Positions 40,570 through 50,116 of a stretch of 59,982 nt of DNA are shown one piece after another (within the stretch, counting starts at the first letter, position 1; every line of letters starts with the position of its first letter). The notes beneath the pieces are model-generated. The model saw only the letters and a list, made by a program, of their open reading frames with translations. It did no database searches and had not been told where the DNA came from. The position numbers were made by a program, and so were the translations under genes. Source of the DNA: Pseudaestuariivita rosea (GTDB lineage: Bacteria; Pseudomonadota; Alphaproteobacteria; Rhodobacterales; Rhodobacteraceae); contig NZ_JACNMP010000021.1 of assembly GCF_017592335.1 (NCBI RefSeq), positions 1 to 59,982 on the forward strand. The letters run 5' to 3'.

Positions 40570-42515
40570 GCGCGGTCGCTTTTGGGGGGGCTTGTATCGA
40601 AATCACGCAGGCTCATCCGGCGGTGCATTTCGGTGATGCGATCCCGATCCTTGGTCGGATAAGCCTCGACCGGGGGCAGATCGCCATAAAGCGCGCGCAG
40701 GGTCACATCACGCCCGATGGGGGCCGCGGCGCGTGATCCGCCACCGCCGTGTTCGACAACGACTGCGACTGCGATGCGCGGGTTTTCAAAGGGTGCATAA
40801 TTGACCCACAGCGCATGGTCACGGCGTTCCCAGGGCAGGTCTTCGTTCCGGGTGATGCCCTGACGGCGTTCTTCCAGCGTGATACGGCGCACCTGGCTGG
40901 TGCCGGTTTTGCCTGCCATGCGGAATTCGTCGGCCACGATACGCGATCCATAGGCGGTGCCCTTGCGGTCGTTCGAGGTGGCGTACATGGCCCGGCGAAT
41001 GTACCGCAAACCGCTTGGCGATATGGTCAGATCCGGCTGTTCGTCCAGGGGCGTTTCAACGGTGTTTACAGACTTGATCAGGCGCGGTTCCACCGACCGG
41101 CCCGTTGCCAGCCGCGCCGTCATTACCGCCAGTTGCAGGGGCGAGGCCAGCACATAACCCTGCCCGATCGAGGCATTGACCGTATCGCCGATCCGCCAGA
41201 TTTCGCCCCGCACAGACCGCTTCCACTGCTTGTCGGGGGTCAGACCTTCGGCGACGGCCAGCATGGGGATGTCGTGGCGGGTGCCCAGACCCAGCTTGCG
41301 GGCCATTTCAGCGATTTTGTCGATACCGACCCGCTGTGCGATATCATAGAAATAAACATCGCAGCTTTCTTTCAGCGCCTTGTGCAGATCGACATGGCCA
41401 TGTCCGCCGCCCTTCCAGCAGTGGAACCGCTGACCGCCGGTACCCACGACCATATGTCCGGGACACCAGGCGGTTTCCTCGGGTGTGACCAGACCGGCTT
41501 CAATTGCGGCCAGCGCAGTGATCATCTTGAAGGTCGATCCGGGCGGATAGACATCCTGCACGGCTTTGCAGCGGAAGGGCCGGTATTTGTTGTCGCGCAA
41601 CAGATTGTAATTCTGGCTGGAAATGCCGCGCACGAATTGATTGGGATCAAAAGACGGTGCCGAGCATAGCGCCAGAATATCACCTGTCGCGCAGTCCATC
41701 ACCACAACGGATGCCGCTTCGCCCTTCAGCCGTTCGGCGACGTAGTTCTGCAGGGACGTGTCCAGCGTCAGTTGCAAATCTTGGCCCGCATCGCCTTCGT
41801 TCCGGTCCAGTTCGCGCATGACGCGGCCGACGGCGTTGACCTCGATCCGTTTGGTGCCGGCTGACCCGCGCAGGCGTTCTTCCCACCGGGCCTCAACCCC
41901 GGTCTTGCCGATCTGAAACCGCGGAATCTGCAACAACGGGTCGGGGTTTTCCAGCCGTTCCAGATCATAATCGCTGACCGGCCCGACATAACCCACCACA
42001 TGGGCTGTTTCCTGACCATAGGGATAATGACGCGACAACCCGACCTCGGCCGTGATGCCGGGCAGGACGGGGGCGTTGACCGAAACTTCGGCAATGTCTT
42101 CCCAGGTCATCCAGTCCTTGATCGTCACAGGCACAAAGGGGCTGCGGCGCTTTGCATTGGATATCGCCTCGGATATCTCCTGATCGGTCAACGGCACGAT
42201 CTGCGCCAGCCGGTGCAGCACCGCTTCGACGTCGCCTGCATCTTCGCGCACCAGTGTCACGCGGTAGTTCTGTTCGTTGATTGCCAGGGGCAGACCGTTG
42301 CGGTCAAAGATCAGCCCGCGCGATGGCGGGATCAGGCGCATGTTGATGCGGTTTTCTTCGGCCAGCAGGCGGAACTGATCCGATTGCCGGATTTGCAGAT
42401 CATGCATCCGCCAGCCCAGAACGCCCAGCAATCCGATCTGCGCGCCCCCCAGCAACAGCCCGCGCCGGGTGATTGTCTTTGTGCTCATCGCCATATCCCG
42501 CGCTGTCTGTTTCAT
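40566..42515 (-). CDS. mrdA: Penicillin-binding protein 2
   Basis: A 649-residue class B PBP. A single N-terminal membrane segment (GLLLGGAQIGLLGVLGW) is followed by the pedestal domain and a transpeptidase domain with Ser327-x-x-Lys330 (PPGSTFKMI) and the K536-T-G-T motif (AGKTGTSQV). It cross-links new wall together with RodA. It overlaps mreD and rodA by 4 nt each. Confidence 0.97.
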   Translation of the reverse strand: MKQTARDMAMSTKTITRRGLLLGGAQIGLLGVLGWRMHDLQIRQSDQFRLLAEENRINMRLIPPSRGLIFDRNGLPLAINEQNYRVTLVREDAGDVEAVLHRLAQIVPLTDQEISEAISNAKRRSPFVPVTIKDWMTWEDIAEVSVNAPVLPGITAEVGLSRHYPYGQETAHVVGYVGPVSDYDLERLENPDPLLQIPRFQIGKTGVEARWEERLRGSAGTKRIEVNAVGRVMRELDRNEGDAGQDLQLTLDTSLQNYVAERLKGEAASVVVMDCATGDILALCSAPSFDPNQFVRGISSQNYNLLRDNKYRPFRCKAVQDVYPPGSTFKMITALAAIEAGLVTPEETAWCPGHMVVGTGGQRFHCWKGGGHGHVDLHKALKESCDVYFYDIAQRVGIDKIAEMARKLGLGTRHDIPMLAVAEGLTPDKQWKRSVRGEIWRIGDTVNASIGQGYVLASPLQLAVMTARLATGRSVEPRLIKSVNTVETPLDEQPDLTISPSGLRYIRRAMYATSNDRKGTAYGSRIVADEFRMAGKTGTSQVRRITLEERRQGITRNEDLPWERRDHALWVNYAPFENPRIAVAVVVEHGGGGSRAAAPIGRDVTLRALYGDLPPVEAYPTKDRDRITEMHRRMSLRDFDTSPPKSDRA

Positions 42516-43126
42516 AGCCGCCCTCTGGCCTCGTCCCCGCCGCCGGGACCAATATGGTAAATGCCAAAGACCGCGCGCGATACAAAAGTAACAAGCGGAT
42601 AAAGTGCCACTGTTGTCATCGACTGGATAAACAGCAACAGAAAATCGGGACGCACGATCATCGTGATCGAACAGGCAAAGAAATACAAAAGCCCGATCAT
42701 ATAGATCACGGCGGCTACGGTCAGATATTCTGCGATAAAGAATCCGTTGCGCAGCTCAAACGCGCGGGTGCGCAGGAATTCGGTGCCCAGAATGACAATC
42801 ACCGCATATAGACCCGGCGGGCGTTGCAACAGCAGGTCGGCCAGCAGAAAAATGACGCCCACCAGGATCACCGGCACATAATCCGGGCGGCGCATGATCC
42901 ACGCACAGGTGATCGCCAGCAAGATATCCGGGGTCAGCCAGGATCGGATTGAGGCGGTCAGTGATGGCAAGGACTGGCCTGACAATGGAAAGCCCAGCCT
43001 TAGTTCGCTGAATAGCCTGATTGGCGACAATTGCAGCGGCAAAAGCTGGATCACAACAATACCGCAGGCAATGCAGATATAAAGCAGCCAGTATCCGAGT
43101 TTTTGCGAAAGCGGTGTTTCAACCAT
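42512..43126 (-). CDS. mreD: Rod-shape determining protein MreD
   Basis: A 204-residue polytopic membrane protein with five or six hydrophobic segments (LGYWLLYICIACGIVVIQLLPLQ at the start). Weakly conserved as expected for MreD; identity rests mainly on its place between mreC and mrdA. It overlaps mreC by 8 nt. Confidence 0.9.
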   Translation of the reverse strand: MVETPLSQKLGYWLLYICIACGIVVIQLLPLQLSPIRLFSELRLGFPLSGQSLPSLTASIRSWLTPDILLAITCAWIMRRPDYVPVILVGVIFLLADLLLQRPPGLYAVIVILGTEFLRTRAFELRNGFFIAEYLTVAAVIYMIGLLYFFACSITMIVRPDFLLLFIQSMTTVALYPLVTFVSRAVFGIYHIGPGGGDEARGRL

Positions 43127-44030
43127 CTGCCAACTCCTCGGTCAGGGGTTGGGGGCCGGACACCGGCGGCAGCACGGGCAGCAGTAAAGAACCGGGATCC
43201 TGGATCGGTTCCCTGGGGCGGCTGCGCAGGATGCGCAGGAATTTCAGGCGTTCGTAGTCCGCTGCCAGCCGGACGCGCATCCGGCCATCGGGGTCAAAGG
43301 CCACCTGTCCGACCAGCAGATCGGCGGGAAAGATGCCGCCGTCGCCTGACGACACAACCCGGTCGCCAGCCCGCACCAGATCGGGGCTTTCCAGAAATTC
43401 AACCAGTGGTGTGGCGGCGTTATCCCCGGCCAGAATGGCGCGTTGCCCCGACGGTTGGATCGTCACCGGAATGCGGCTGTGGCTGTCGGTCAGCAGGATC
43501 ACCCGCGACGTGTTGCGCCCTACCCCGGAAATGCGCCCGACCAGTCCGATGCCATCCATCGTGGCCCAGCCATCAATGATCCCGTCGCGCGATCCCACGT
43601 TCAGCAGGACCGATTGGCGAAAGGGGGATCCGCTGTCAGCCATCACCACGCCGGTGACATGGGTCAGCTTTGGGTCAAGCCGCAGGTTGTTCAGATCCAG
43701 CAGGCGCGCGTTTTCCTGTTCTAACTGCAGCGCCGCTTCGCGCCAGGCTTTCATCTGCTGCAATTCGCGCCGCAGTTCCTGATTTTGTTCATAGATTTTC
43801 TGATAGCTTTGAAAGTCGCTGGCAATATTCGCAGCCCCCGTTGCCGGCGCCATCATCCAGTCAAAATTCGGTACGAACCGGTCGGTGATATCGGCCCGCA
43901 GCCGTTCCACGCGGGGGCTGTCGATGCGCCACAGAATGAAGATGCCGACCAGCACAGCCAGCGTCAGCCCGACCAGCAAACGCCGGACGGGGCGGAAATA
44001 GAGCTCGGATGCGCTTTTCTCAGTTGCCAA
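43119..44030 (-). CDS. mreC: Rod-shape determining protein MreC
   Basis: A 303-residue protein with a cytoplasmic start, one membrane helix (LLVGLTLAVLVGIFILW), a coiled coil (residues ~70-110) and a periplasmic beta domain with DSGSPFRQSVLLNVGSRDGI and LLTDSHSRIPV. The start is a TTG; AGGGGAAA lies upstream of it. It scaffolds MreB with MreD and PBP2. A 71-nt gap separates it from mreB. Confidence 0.94.
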   Translation of the reverse strand: MATEKSASELYFRPVRRLLVGLTLAVLVGIFILWRIDSPRVERLRADITDRFVPNFDWMMAPATGAANIASDFQSYQKIYEQNQELRRELQQMKAWREAALQLEQENARLLDLNNLRLDPKLTHVTGVVMADSGSPFRQSVLLNVGSRDGIIDGWATMDGIGLVGRISGVGRNTSRVILLTDSHSRIPVTIQPSGQRAILAGDNAATPLVEFLESPDLVRAGDRVVSSGDGGIFPADLLVGQVAFDPDGRMRVRLAADYERLKFLRILRSRPREPIQDPGSLLLPVLPPVSGPQPLTEELADG

Positions 44031-44101
44031 ATGGGTTTCCCCTAGCGGTGACCCGGATTACCCGCACTTTAGACCGGTCGCGGGATCAAAACCAAAGAAA
44101 A

Positions 44102-45193
<1,092 letters not shown>

Positions 45194-45264
45194 TTAGACG
45201 TCTTTATACGCAGGCCTGTGCGGCGCGAAAAGGCCCATGACACGTGAAAAATGCGCATTGAGGA

Positions 45265-46248
45265 TTATGTGTCGGGATTTTGCCAACACGGCAACAGATC
45301 GCCGGGCGCGGAAGTGGCACTGAAAACGCCGCGTGCGATGGCACGGGCCATGGTTGTTGCGGCCGCATGGCCGATGTCCAGCAGGTCCAGATCACTGGCA
45401 GGTTTGGTGCCTGTGGCCGCCGAAAAGACCAGATCACCGTCAAAGGGCGTGTGGGCGGGCACAATCGCACGGGCCAACCCGTCATGGGCTGCGATAGCAA
45501 TTCGGGTCGCTTGTGCCTGGGTCAGGGCGGCGTCTGTCGCAACGATGCCGATGGTTGTGTTAGCGCGGGGGCTAAGTTTGGTGCGTGGGAATTGCGACGG
45601 GTTTTGCGGTGTTGTGGGGCCAAGGGCGCCGAATTCATCGTCGATCTCAAACGGGGCGGCCCAGAAATGTGGCGTGTTGTCCACCGTGACGGACCCCACA
45701 GCGTTGACCGCAACCAGGGCGCCGACGGTGAGGCCGCTGTCCAGAACAGCCGAGGCCGACCCAAGCCCGCCCTTCAGATTAGCCGTCGTCGCACCAGTGC
45801 CTGCGCCCACCGTGCCAAGGGCGAAATCCGAGGCGGCCGCATCAAGGGCGGCGCGACCTAGCGGCCGATAAGGGTTTTCCACCCAATCCTTCTGCCCGCC
45901 GTTCAACAGATCAAACAGGATCGCACCCGGCACGATGGGCACACGCTGACCGGCGACCTCATACCCCCGACCCATCGCCCGCAGCCCATCCGCCACGCCC
46001 GAAGCCGCATCCAACCCAAAGGCCGATCCGCCAGACAGGACCAGCGCATCGACTTCCTGCACCAGCCTGTCGGGCGCCAGCAGCTCGGTCTCTCGCGTGC
46101 CCGGTGCGCCGCCCATGATGTGCACACCGGCCACGAAGGGACGGCCCGCGGTCAGAACGGTGCAGCCGGTTTTGATGGTGTCATCCTGCGCGTGGCCAAC
46201 CAGCAACCCCGCGACATCCGTGATCAGATTGCGTGGGCCCGGTTTCAT
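45265..46248 (-). CDS. P1 (S58, DmpA-type) family peptidase
   Basis: A 327-residue Ntn-hydrolase-like aminopeptidase precursor. GALVLSGGSAFGLDAASGV-type and GTVGAGTGATTANLKGGLGSAS blocks are the family hallmarks; self-cleavage would occur before the nucleophilic Ser in GLGSAS, giving two chains. It overlaps the small upstream gene by 4 nt. The natural substrate is unknown. Confidence 0.88.
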   Translation of the reverse strand: MKPGPRNLITDVAGLLVGHAQDDTIKTGCTVLTAGRPFVAGVHIMGGAPGTRETELLAPDRLVQEVDALVLSGGSAFGLDAASGVADGLRAMGRGYEVAGQRVPIVPGAILFDLLNGGQKDWVENPYRPLGRAALDAAASDFALGTVGAGTGATTANLKGGLGSASAVLDSGLTVGALVAVNAVGSVTVDNTPHFWAAPFEIDDEFGALGPTTPQNPSQFPRTKLSPRANTTIGIVATDAALTQAQATRIAIAAHDGLARAIVPAHTPFDGDLVFSAATGTKPASDLDLLDIGHAAATTMARAIARGVFSATSAPGDLLPCWQNPDT

Positions 46249-46571
46249 GGCGCGGCCCGATGCCGGTGCCCGATGAAGGTGAAAAGCCGCGTCAGCAGGG
46301 GGCTGGTTTTCAGGTGCTCGGCGCTCACCCCCGCCCCGGGCAAGACCAGCACACAGGTATCGTTCAGGCCCATCGCATCTTCGATCCTGTTGGATGCGGG
46401 CTGATCAAAGAAATGCAACAGACGCGGAGCGGGATTCGTGCGGCAGATGACCTCGACATGGTCCAGATCGATGATCCCCGGCGCGGTGATATCGGCCAGA
46501 TGCGCATAGACCAGCGGCTGACTGGCAAACGTGCCGCAATAGACATCAATTTCTACGGGGGTTTTGGTCAT
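46245..46571 (-). CDS. Conserved hypothetical protein
   Basis: A 108-residue soluble protein from the ATG at 46571 (a TTG at 46586 is possible). It contains VEIDVYCGTFASQPLVYAHLADITAP and CVLVLPGAGVSAEHL. It overlaps the P1 peptidase start by 4 nt, so the two are probably one unit. No family is recognised. Confidence 0.65.
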   Translation of the reverse strand: MTKTPVEIDVYCGTFASQPLVYAHLADITAPGIIDLDHVEVICRTNPAPRLLHFFDQPASNRIEDAMGLNDTCVLVLPGAGVSAEHLKTSPLLTRLFTFIGHRHRAAP

Positions 46572-46729
46572 CTGTGTGTTGTCCAAATTTGTGATACCGA
46601 CGTGATATCTTTACGGTATAGTTAGCAACAGAAAAGCCACACTGGCGGTTTTTCGCAGTGAAATGTCATGCGGGCGCGGATAAATGCCACCATATATAGC
46701 GCAAGCATTTTGGAGATGAGGATACATAG

Positions 46730-47812
46730 ATGGCAGATTTTGACGCCCAGATTCGCAAGTCGCAACAAGAGGTTGCAGATGCCCAGAATAAAATTGCCGA
46801 GCTGACAAGCCGGATTGAGACCGCCCGCGGCAAGATGAAATCGGGTCAGGACATCAATATCGATATCGAAAACGCCTCGTTGGACGACGTGCATCAGCAT
46901 ACCGAATTGATGAATGCCAATATCGCTGAACTGATCATGGGCCTTGATGATGTGACGGCGGGCTTTTCCAAGGATTTCGACGAAATGCGGTCGAAAACCG
47001 GGTGGGAAAGCGTTGTCGGCATTTTTTCCAAGGCCAAGGCGGAATCGATGCGTCAGGAACGGATGCGCACCGCCAGCATTGATGACAAGCTGCAGGATCT
47101 GATCGGCAAATCCGACGTGATCGTCAGACTGTTGGAGGGTCAGCTGGACACCCTGAACACCCAGAAAGACAAGGTCGAGAAAAACCTGACCGTCACGCTG
47201 GAAGAACGCGAAACCGTCGTGGGTGAGCTTGAGTCGGTCAAGACTGAAATCCAGTCGATGGACCCGCAGATTATCGAGCTGGAAAACAAGATATCCGTCG
47301 AACAGGACGCCGCCACGCGCACCCAGCTGGAAACCCAACTGGCCGAACTGAACACGCGCTATAACGAACTGGTCCAGCAGGAACAGGTGAAACTGGCCGA
47401 ATCGCAGACGCTGGAACGCTATATCGAAAAGGGCAAAACCTGGACGGATTCGCTGCAGAACCAGGCAGCGACGCAGATGGTGCTGATCAACAAGCTGCAG
47501 ACAGATACGAAACAGCGGGTCGTTCTGTATGATGCGCTGACCAAATCGCTGAAAACCGCGCAGCAGCAGGACGTGGCCCACCGCATCAACGAAATCGGCG
47601 TGCAGACCGACCAGGAAGCGCAATCCGCGATGGCCGGTATCGGTGCGGCAACGAACGCGCGGATGGCCGAGATGATGGAGGCCCACGAAGACCACATGAT
47701 CTTCGCCCGCGAGGTGTTGGAGGCCAAAGCCAAAGCCGACGAACGCTTCATGCGACGGTTCGAGAAGATCGTCGAAAAACACGACAAGAACGCTTACGGG
47801 GCGCAATCTTGA
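46730..47812 (+). CDS. Long coiled-coil protein, first gene of the unknown operon
   Basis: A 360-residue, almost wholly helical protein. Coiled-coil stretches cover residues 5-40 and about 125-235 with regular Glu/Lys/Leu heptads. GWESVVGIFSKAKAESMRQ at ~90-110 is the only globular-looking part. The C-terminus ends MRRFEKIVEKHDKNAYGAQS. No signal peptide or membrane segment. General build recalls TelA or PspA-type envelope-stress proteins, but I cannot claim homology. GATGAGG lies upstream of the ATG. It precedes a REP pair and then the membrane and ATPase genes on the same strand, probably with a related job. Confidence 0.75.
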   Translation: MADFDAQIRKSQQEVADAQNKIAELTSRIETARGKMKSGQDINIDIENASLDDVHQHTELMNANIAELIMGLDDVTAGFSKDFDEMRSKTGWESVVGIFSKAKAESMRQERMRTASIDDKLQDLIGKSDVIVRLLEGQLDTLNTQKDKVEKNLTVTLEERETVVGELESVKTEIQSMDPQIIELENKISVEQDAATRTQLETQLAELNTRYNELVQQEQVKLAESQTLERYIEKGKTWTDSLQNQAATQMVLINKLQTDTKQRVVLYDALTKSLKTAQQQDVAHRINEIGVQTDQEAQSAMAGIGAATNARMAEMMEAHEDHMIFAREVLEAKAKADERFMRRFEKIVEKHDKNAYGAQS

Positions 47813-47820
47813 TCTGTTGC

Positions 47821-47883
47821 GGCCCCGGACGTGATCCGGGGCCTCGGATCTTGCGCCATGGGGTCCCGGATCACGTCCGGGAC
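47821..47883. repeat. Head-to-head REP-like pair
   Basis: Two palindromes with the core CCCGGACGTGATCCGGG (47824-47840) and its inverse (47865-47881) face each other across 24 nt. Each can fold alone, or the pair can form a 17-bp perfect stem. There is no T-run. It may attenuate transcription between the coiled-coil gene and the rest of the operon, or stabilise the upstream mRNA. Confidence 0.75.
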
Positions 47884-47907
47884 AGAACGACACTGAATTG
47901 AACAAGA

Positions 47908-48246
47908 ATGCGTGAAACTGAAACACCGATAGGCCAAGACGCAGCATCAAATAGTCGCTGGCAGCTACACGTTTTGTCTCTTCTTGGTTTCTTCGTTATC
48001 TCGCATCTTTTGGTGGGTGGCGTTGTGATTGATGCGCGCGTTGAAAACGGTCAAGCTGCTTTCGTTTATCGGGATGCTGGGGGTGCCGCCACGCAGACAC
48101 CATCAGGTCAACTGGTTTGGACTGATGTCAGTTGGTTCGTATATTATCTTGAGAAGGTCACAGGCTATCTGCTCGCGATTATAGTTCTAAGCGGCCTTGT
48201 TGCCTTTGTTTTACTTGGTGGTTTCAAAAAGGTTCGGAATGGCTGA
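47908..48246 (+). CDS. Small membrane protein, unknown
   Basis: A 112-residue protein with two hydrophobic segments (LHVLSLLGFFVISHLLVGGVVI and VTGYLLAIIVLSGLVAFVLL) flanking an extracytoplasmic loop of about 45 residues. More AT-rich than its neighbours. It overlaps the next gene by 8 nt. No family recognised. Confidence 0.65.
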   Translation: MRETETPIGQDAASNSRWQLHVLSLLGFFVISHLLVGGVVIDARVENGQAAFVYRDAGGAATQTPSGQLVWTDVSWFVYYLEKVTGYLLAIIVLSGLVAFVLLGGFKKVRNG

Positions 48247-48529
48247 CCACGATACCTCGTCGCGCCGCTTCAAGATGTTGTTCCGGCTGACATTATTGGG
48301 TGGTGCCGTGATGGTATCGCTTGTTTTCAGTTTAGAGGTCGTCAGAATATCGTTTCTGAGTTTTATCTTAATGGTGTCGCTTGCATTGATCATAACTGCG
48401 TTTTTTACGATTGCATTTGCACCGACTGTTTTGAGGGGTCTTGGTTATTGGTTTCCTAAAGTCGAATTACTATCCGCGCGGTTTGACCGCTGGCTTCAGG
48501 TGGACACAACAGGAAATGGAGCATCGTGA
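48239..48529 (+). CDS. Small membrane protein, unknown
   Basis: A 96-residue protein from the ATG at 48239. Two close hydrophobic segments span LFRLTLLGGAVMVSLVFSL and FILMVSLALIITAFFTIAFAP; the tail (KVELLSARFDRWLQVDTTG) is probably cytoplasmic. It overlaps genes on both sides (8 nt and 4 nt), so expression is coupled. No family recognised. Confidence 0.65.
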   Translation: MADHDTSSRRFKMLFRLTLLGGAVMVSLVFSLEVVRISFLSFILMVSLALIITAFFTIAFAPTVLRGLGYWFPKVELLSARFDRWLQVDTTGNGAS

Positions 48530-48825
48530 GATATTTCCTGATCTTCGTCGCAATCGTGTTGTCGATTTCAGCTCTGGGCACGCTCTGGGGTGTTTATGTC
48601 AATGATATGGAATGGATGCCTGCGGCGGCTGTGGTGGCTTTTGTGGGCAGCATCGCCTTTGCGGGTTTCGGAACCTTGTTTCTGTCGATTTTCCTGAGCG
48701 TTTTGCGGATTTTATGGGGGGTTCTGCCGCGGGATATGACGCAGCAATTGGTTGAGGGGATCGACTACTTCATGCCCAGGCGACGTTCGCGCACAGATCA
48801 AAAGGCGTTGACTGACAATGACTAA
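48526..48825 (+). CDS. Small membrane protein, unknown
   Basis: A 99-residue protein starting at a GTG that overlaps the previous stop (GTGA). Two hydrophobic segments are MRYFLIFVAIVLSISALGTLWG and AAVVAFVGSIAFAGFGTLFLSIFLSVL. The basic tail PRRRSRTDQK is cytoplasmic by charge. It overlaps the next gene by 8 nt. No family recognised. Confidence 0.65.
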   Translation: MRYFLIFVAIVLSISALGTLWGVYVNDMEWMPAAAVVAFVGSIAFAGFGTLFLSIFLSVLRILWGVLPRDMTQQLVEGIDYFMPRRRSRTDQKALTDND

Positions 48826-49942
48826 AGACGCCCTGAAACTGGATCACCATCAGCTGGACGACACCCGCGTCGTGCGGCGGTATTTCAGTAAGTTCAATGC
48901 GATCACCACCCATCTGACCCGTGTGGCCGCCACGATGGAGGTTGAGGGACGCCTGTCCAAGGCTGATGTTGCGATCCTGGGGCGGTATCTGGCGGGGCTG
49001 ACCTTTACCTTCCGCGCGCTCAGCAACAAGTATCTGTTTGCGGGCCGGATCGAACGGGCGGGGCAGTTGACCTTTGACCGGCATGAAAGCGGGTTTCCGG
49101 TGTTTCAGGAACTGCTGACCATGGCCAGCGATGCCCAGCAGGCCGAACGGCATCTGCGCAATATGCCCGATGCCGACGCGCTGAAAGATGACATGATCCG
49201 CCAGATTGTGGGCGATTTGTCGATCCCGGAAAAGCTGCAATATGCGCTGAGCCAGCGTCTTTACTACGAAGAACTTCTGAAGGGCGAGCTGTTCTGGGCC
49301 CGCAACGACCCCGAAGCACTGTGGCAGCGTAACCTGCACGACCGACGGCGCGATTTTCTGGTGCATTGGGCGGTCTATGACAGCCAGCAGAACCTGCCTA
49401 CGATTTACCTGATGGAGGTCGAGGATACCGGCCGCGTGGCCTTGCCCAAGGATCAGCGGCGCTGGCCCGAGGTGCAGTCGCATCTGATGGCCCAGTCCTT
49501 TGCTGGGCTGAAGCTGGTCACGATTGCGCAGGGGTTCGATCAGGATTTCAGTGATCTGCACCCCAAACGGCTGCGGCGGTTTCATCTGGGGCCGATGTAT
49601 TCACACGCCTTCACCCGGCAAACGGGGCCGATCCGCCAGGTGCTGGAACAGGCCCGCGCGCCCGAGGGCCAAGACTGGGCGCTGGTCTGGACGACCGAAG
49701 AGCTGCTAAGCAAGGACGTGCGTCAGGAAAAGTCCGGTTTTTTCGGCTCGGTCCAACGCGAGGTCTACGCGCTGGACCCCTTTTCGCCGGATGGATCGGA
49801 CAGCGGCGCGACAGGCATCGAACGGTCCATCATCCTGCCCCAGCGCCCCTTTCAGGTGTTGGAAGAACAACGCCCGCCGGGCTTTTCCGACGTGCGCAAG
49901 TTTGTCGTCAGCCCACAGGGGCGGGTGTTGAGTTATAGGTGA
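48818..49942 (+). CDS. Soluble protein of unknown function
   Basis: A 374-residue protein without signal peptide or membrane segment. The first half is helical (YFSKFNAITTHLTRVAATMEVEGRLSKADVAILGRYLAGL); the second half is mixed, with DFLVHWAVYDSQQNLPTIYLMEVED and RRFHLGPMYSHAFT. No catalytic motif is obvious. It is embedded between the small membrane genes and the AAA+ ATPase gene, so it may be a cytoplasmic partner of one of them. I do not recognise the family. Confidence 0.8.
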   Translation: MTKDALKLDHHQLDDTRVVRRYFSKFNAITTHLTRVAATMEVEGRLSKADVAILGRYLAGLTFTFRALSNKYLFAGRIERAGQLTFDRHESGFPVFQELLTMASDAQQAERHLRNMPDADALKDDMIRQIVGDLSIPEKLQYALSQRLYYEELLKGELFWARNDPEALWQRNLHDRRRDFLVHWAVYDSQQNLPTIYLMEVEDTGRVALPKDQRRWPEVQSHLMAQSFAGLKLVTIAQGFDQDFSDLHPKRLRRFHLGPMYSHAFTRQTGPIRQVLEQARAPEGQDWALVWTTEELLSKDVRQEKSGFFGSVQREVYALDPFSPDGSDSGATGIERSIILPQRPFQVLEEQRPPGFSDVRKFVVSPQGRVLSYR

Positions 49943-49975
49943 GTGCTCGCGTTGACTGTTTCAGCAATATCCATA

Positions 49976-50065
49976 GGGCAGTGCCCGACCTCGGGTGGGC
50001 GAGAAGCGCCCTCCGTCGTGCTGGAAGCACGCCTTTGGCGTGACGGGGGAGGTCGGGCGCTGCCC
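49976..50065. other. Structured intergenic element before the AAA+ gene
   Basis: GGGCAGTGCCCGACCTC (49976-49992) and GAGGTCGGGCGCTGCCC (50049-50065) form a 17-bp stem with one G-T pair. The 56-nt loop contains further hairpins (CGTGCT-GGA-AGCACG, CGCC-TTT-GGCG). It fills half of the 174-nt gap inside the operon. There is no T-run, so processing, attenuation or a REP-like role are all possible. Confidence 0.75.
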
Positions 50066-50116
50066 GGTGTTTCACACCTGGCGCGTTATTTGAATTAAGA
50101 GATTGGAGATAAAACC

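Noticed and set aside
46622-47950. 442-codon open frame opposite the coiled-coil gene
   Set aside because: Phe/Leu/His-rich antisense reading of Glu/Lys/Gln heptads; no family pattern. The plus-strand frame has a ribosome site.
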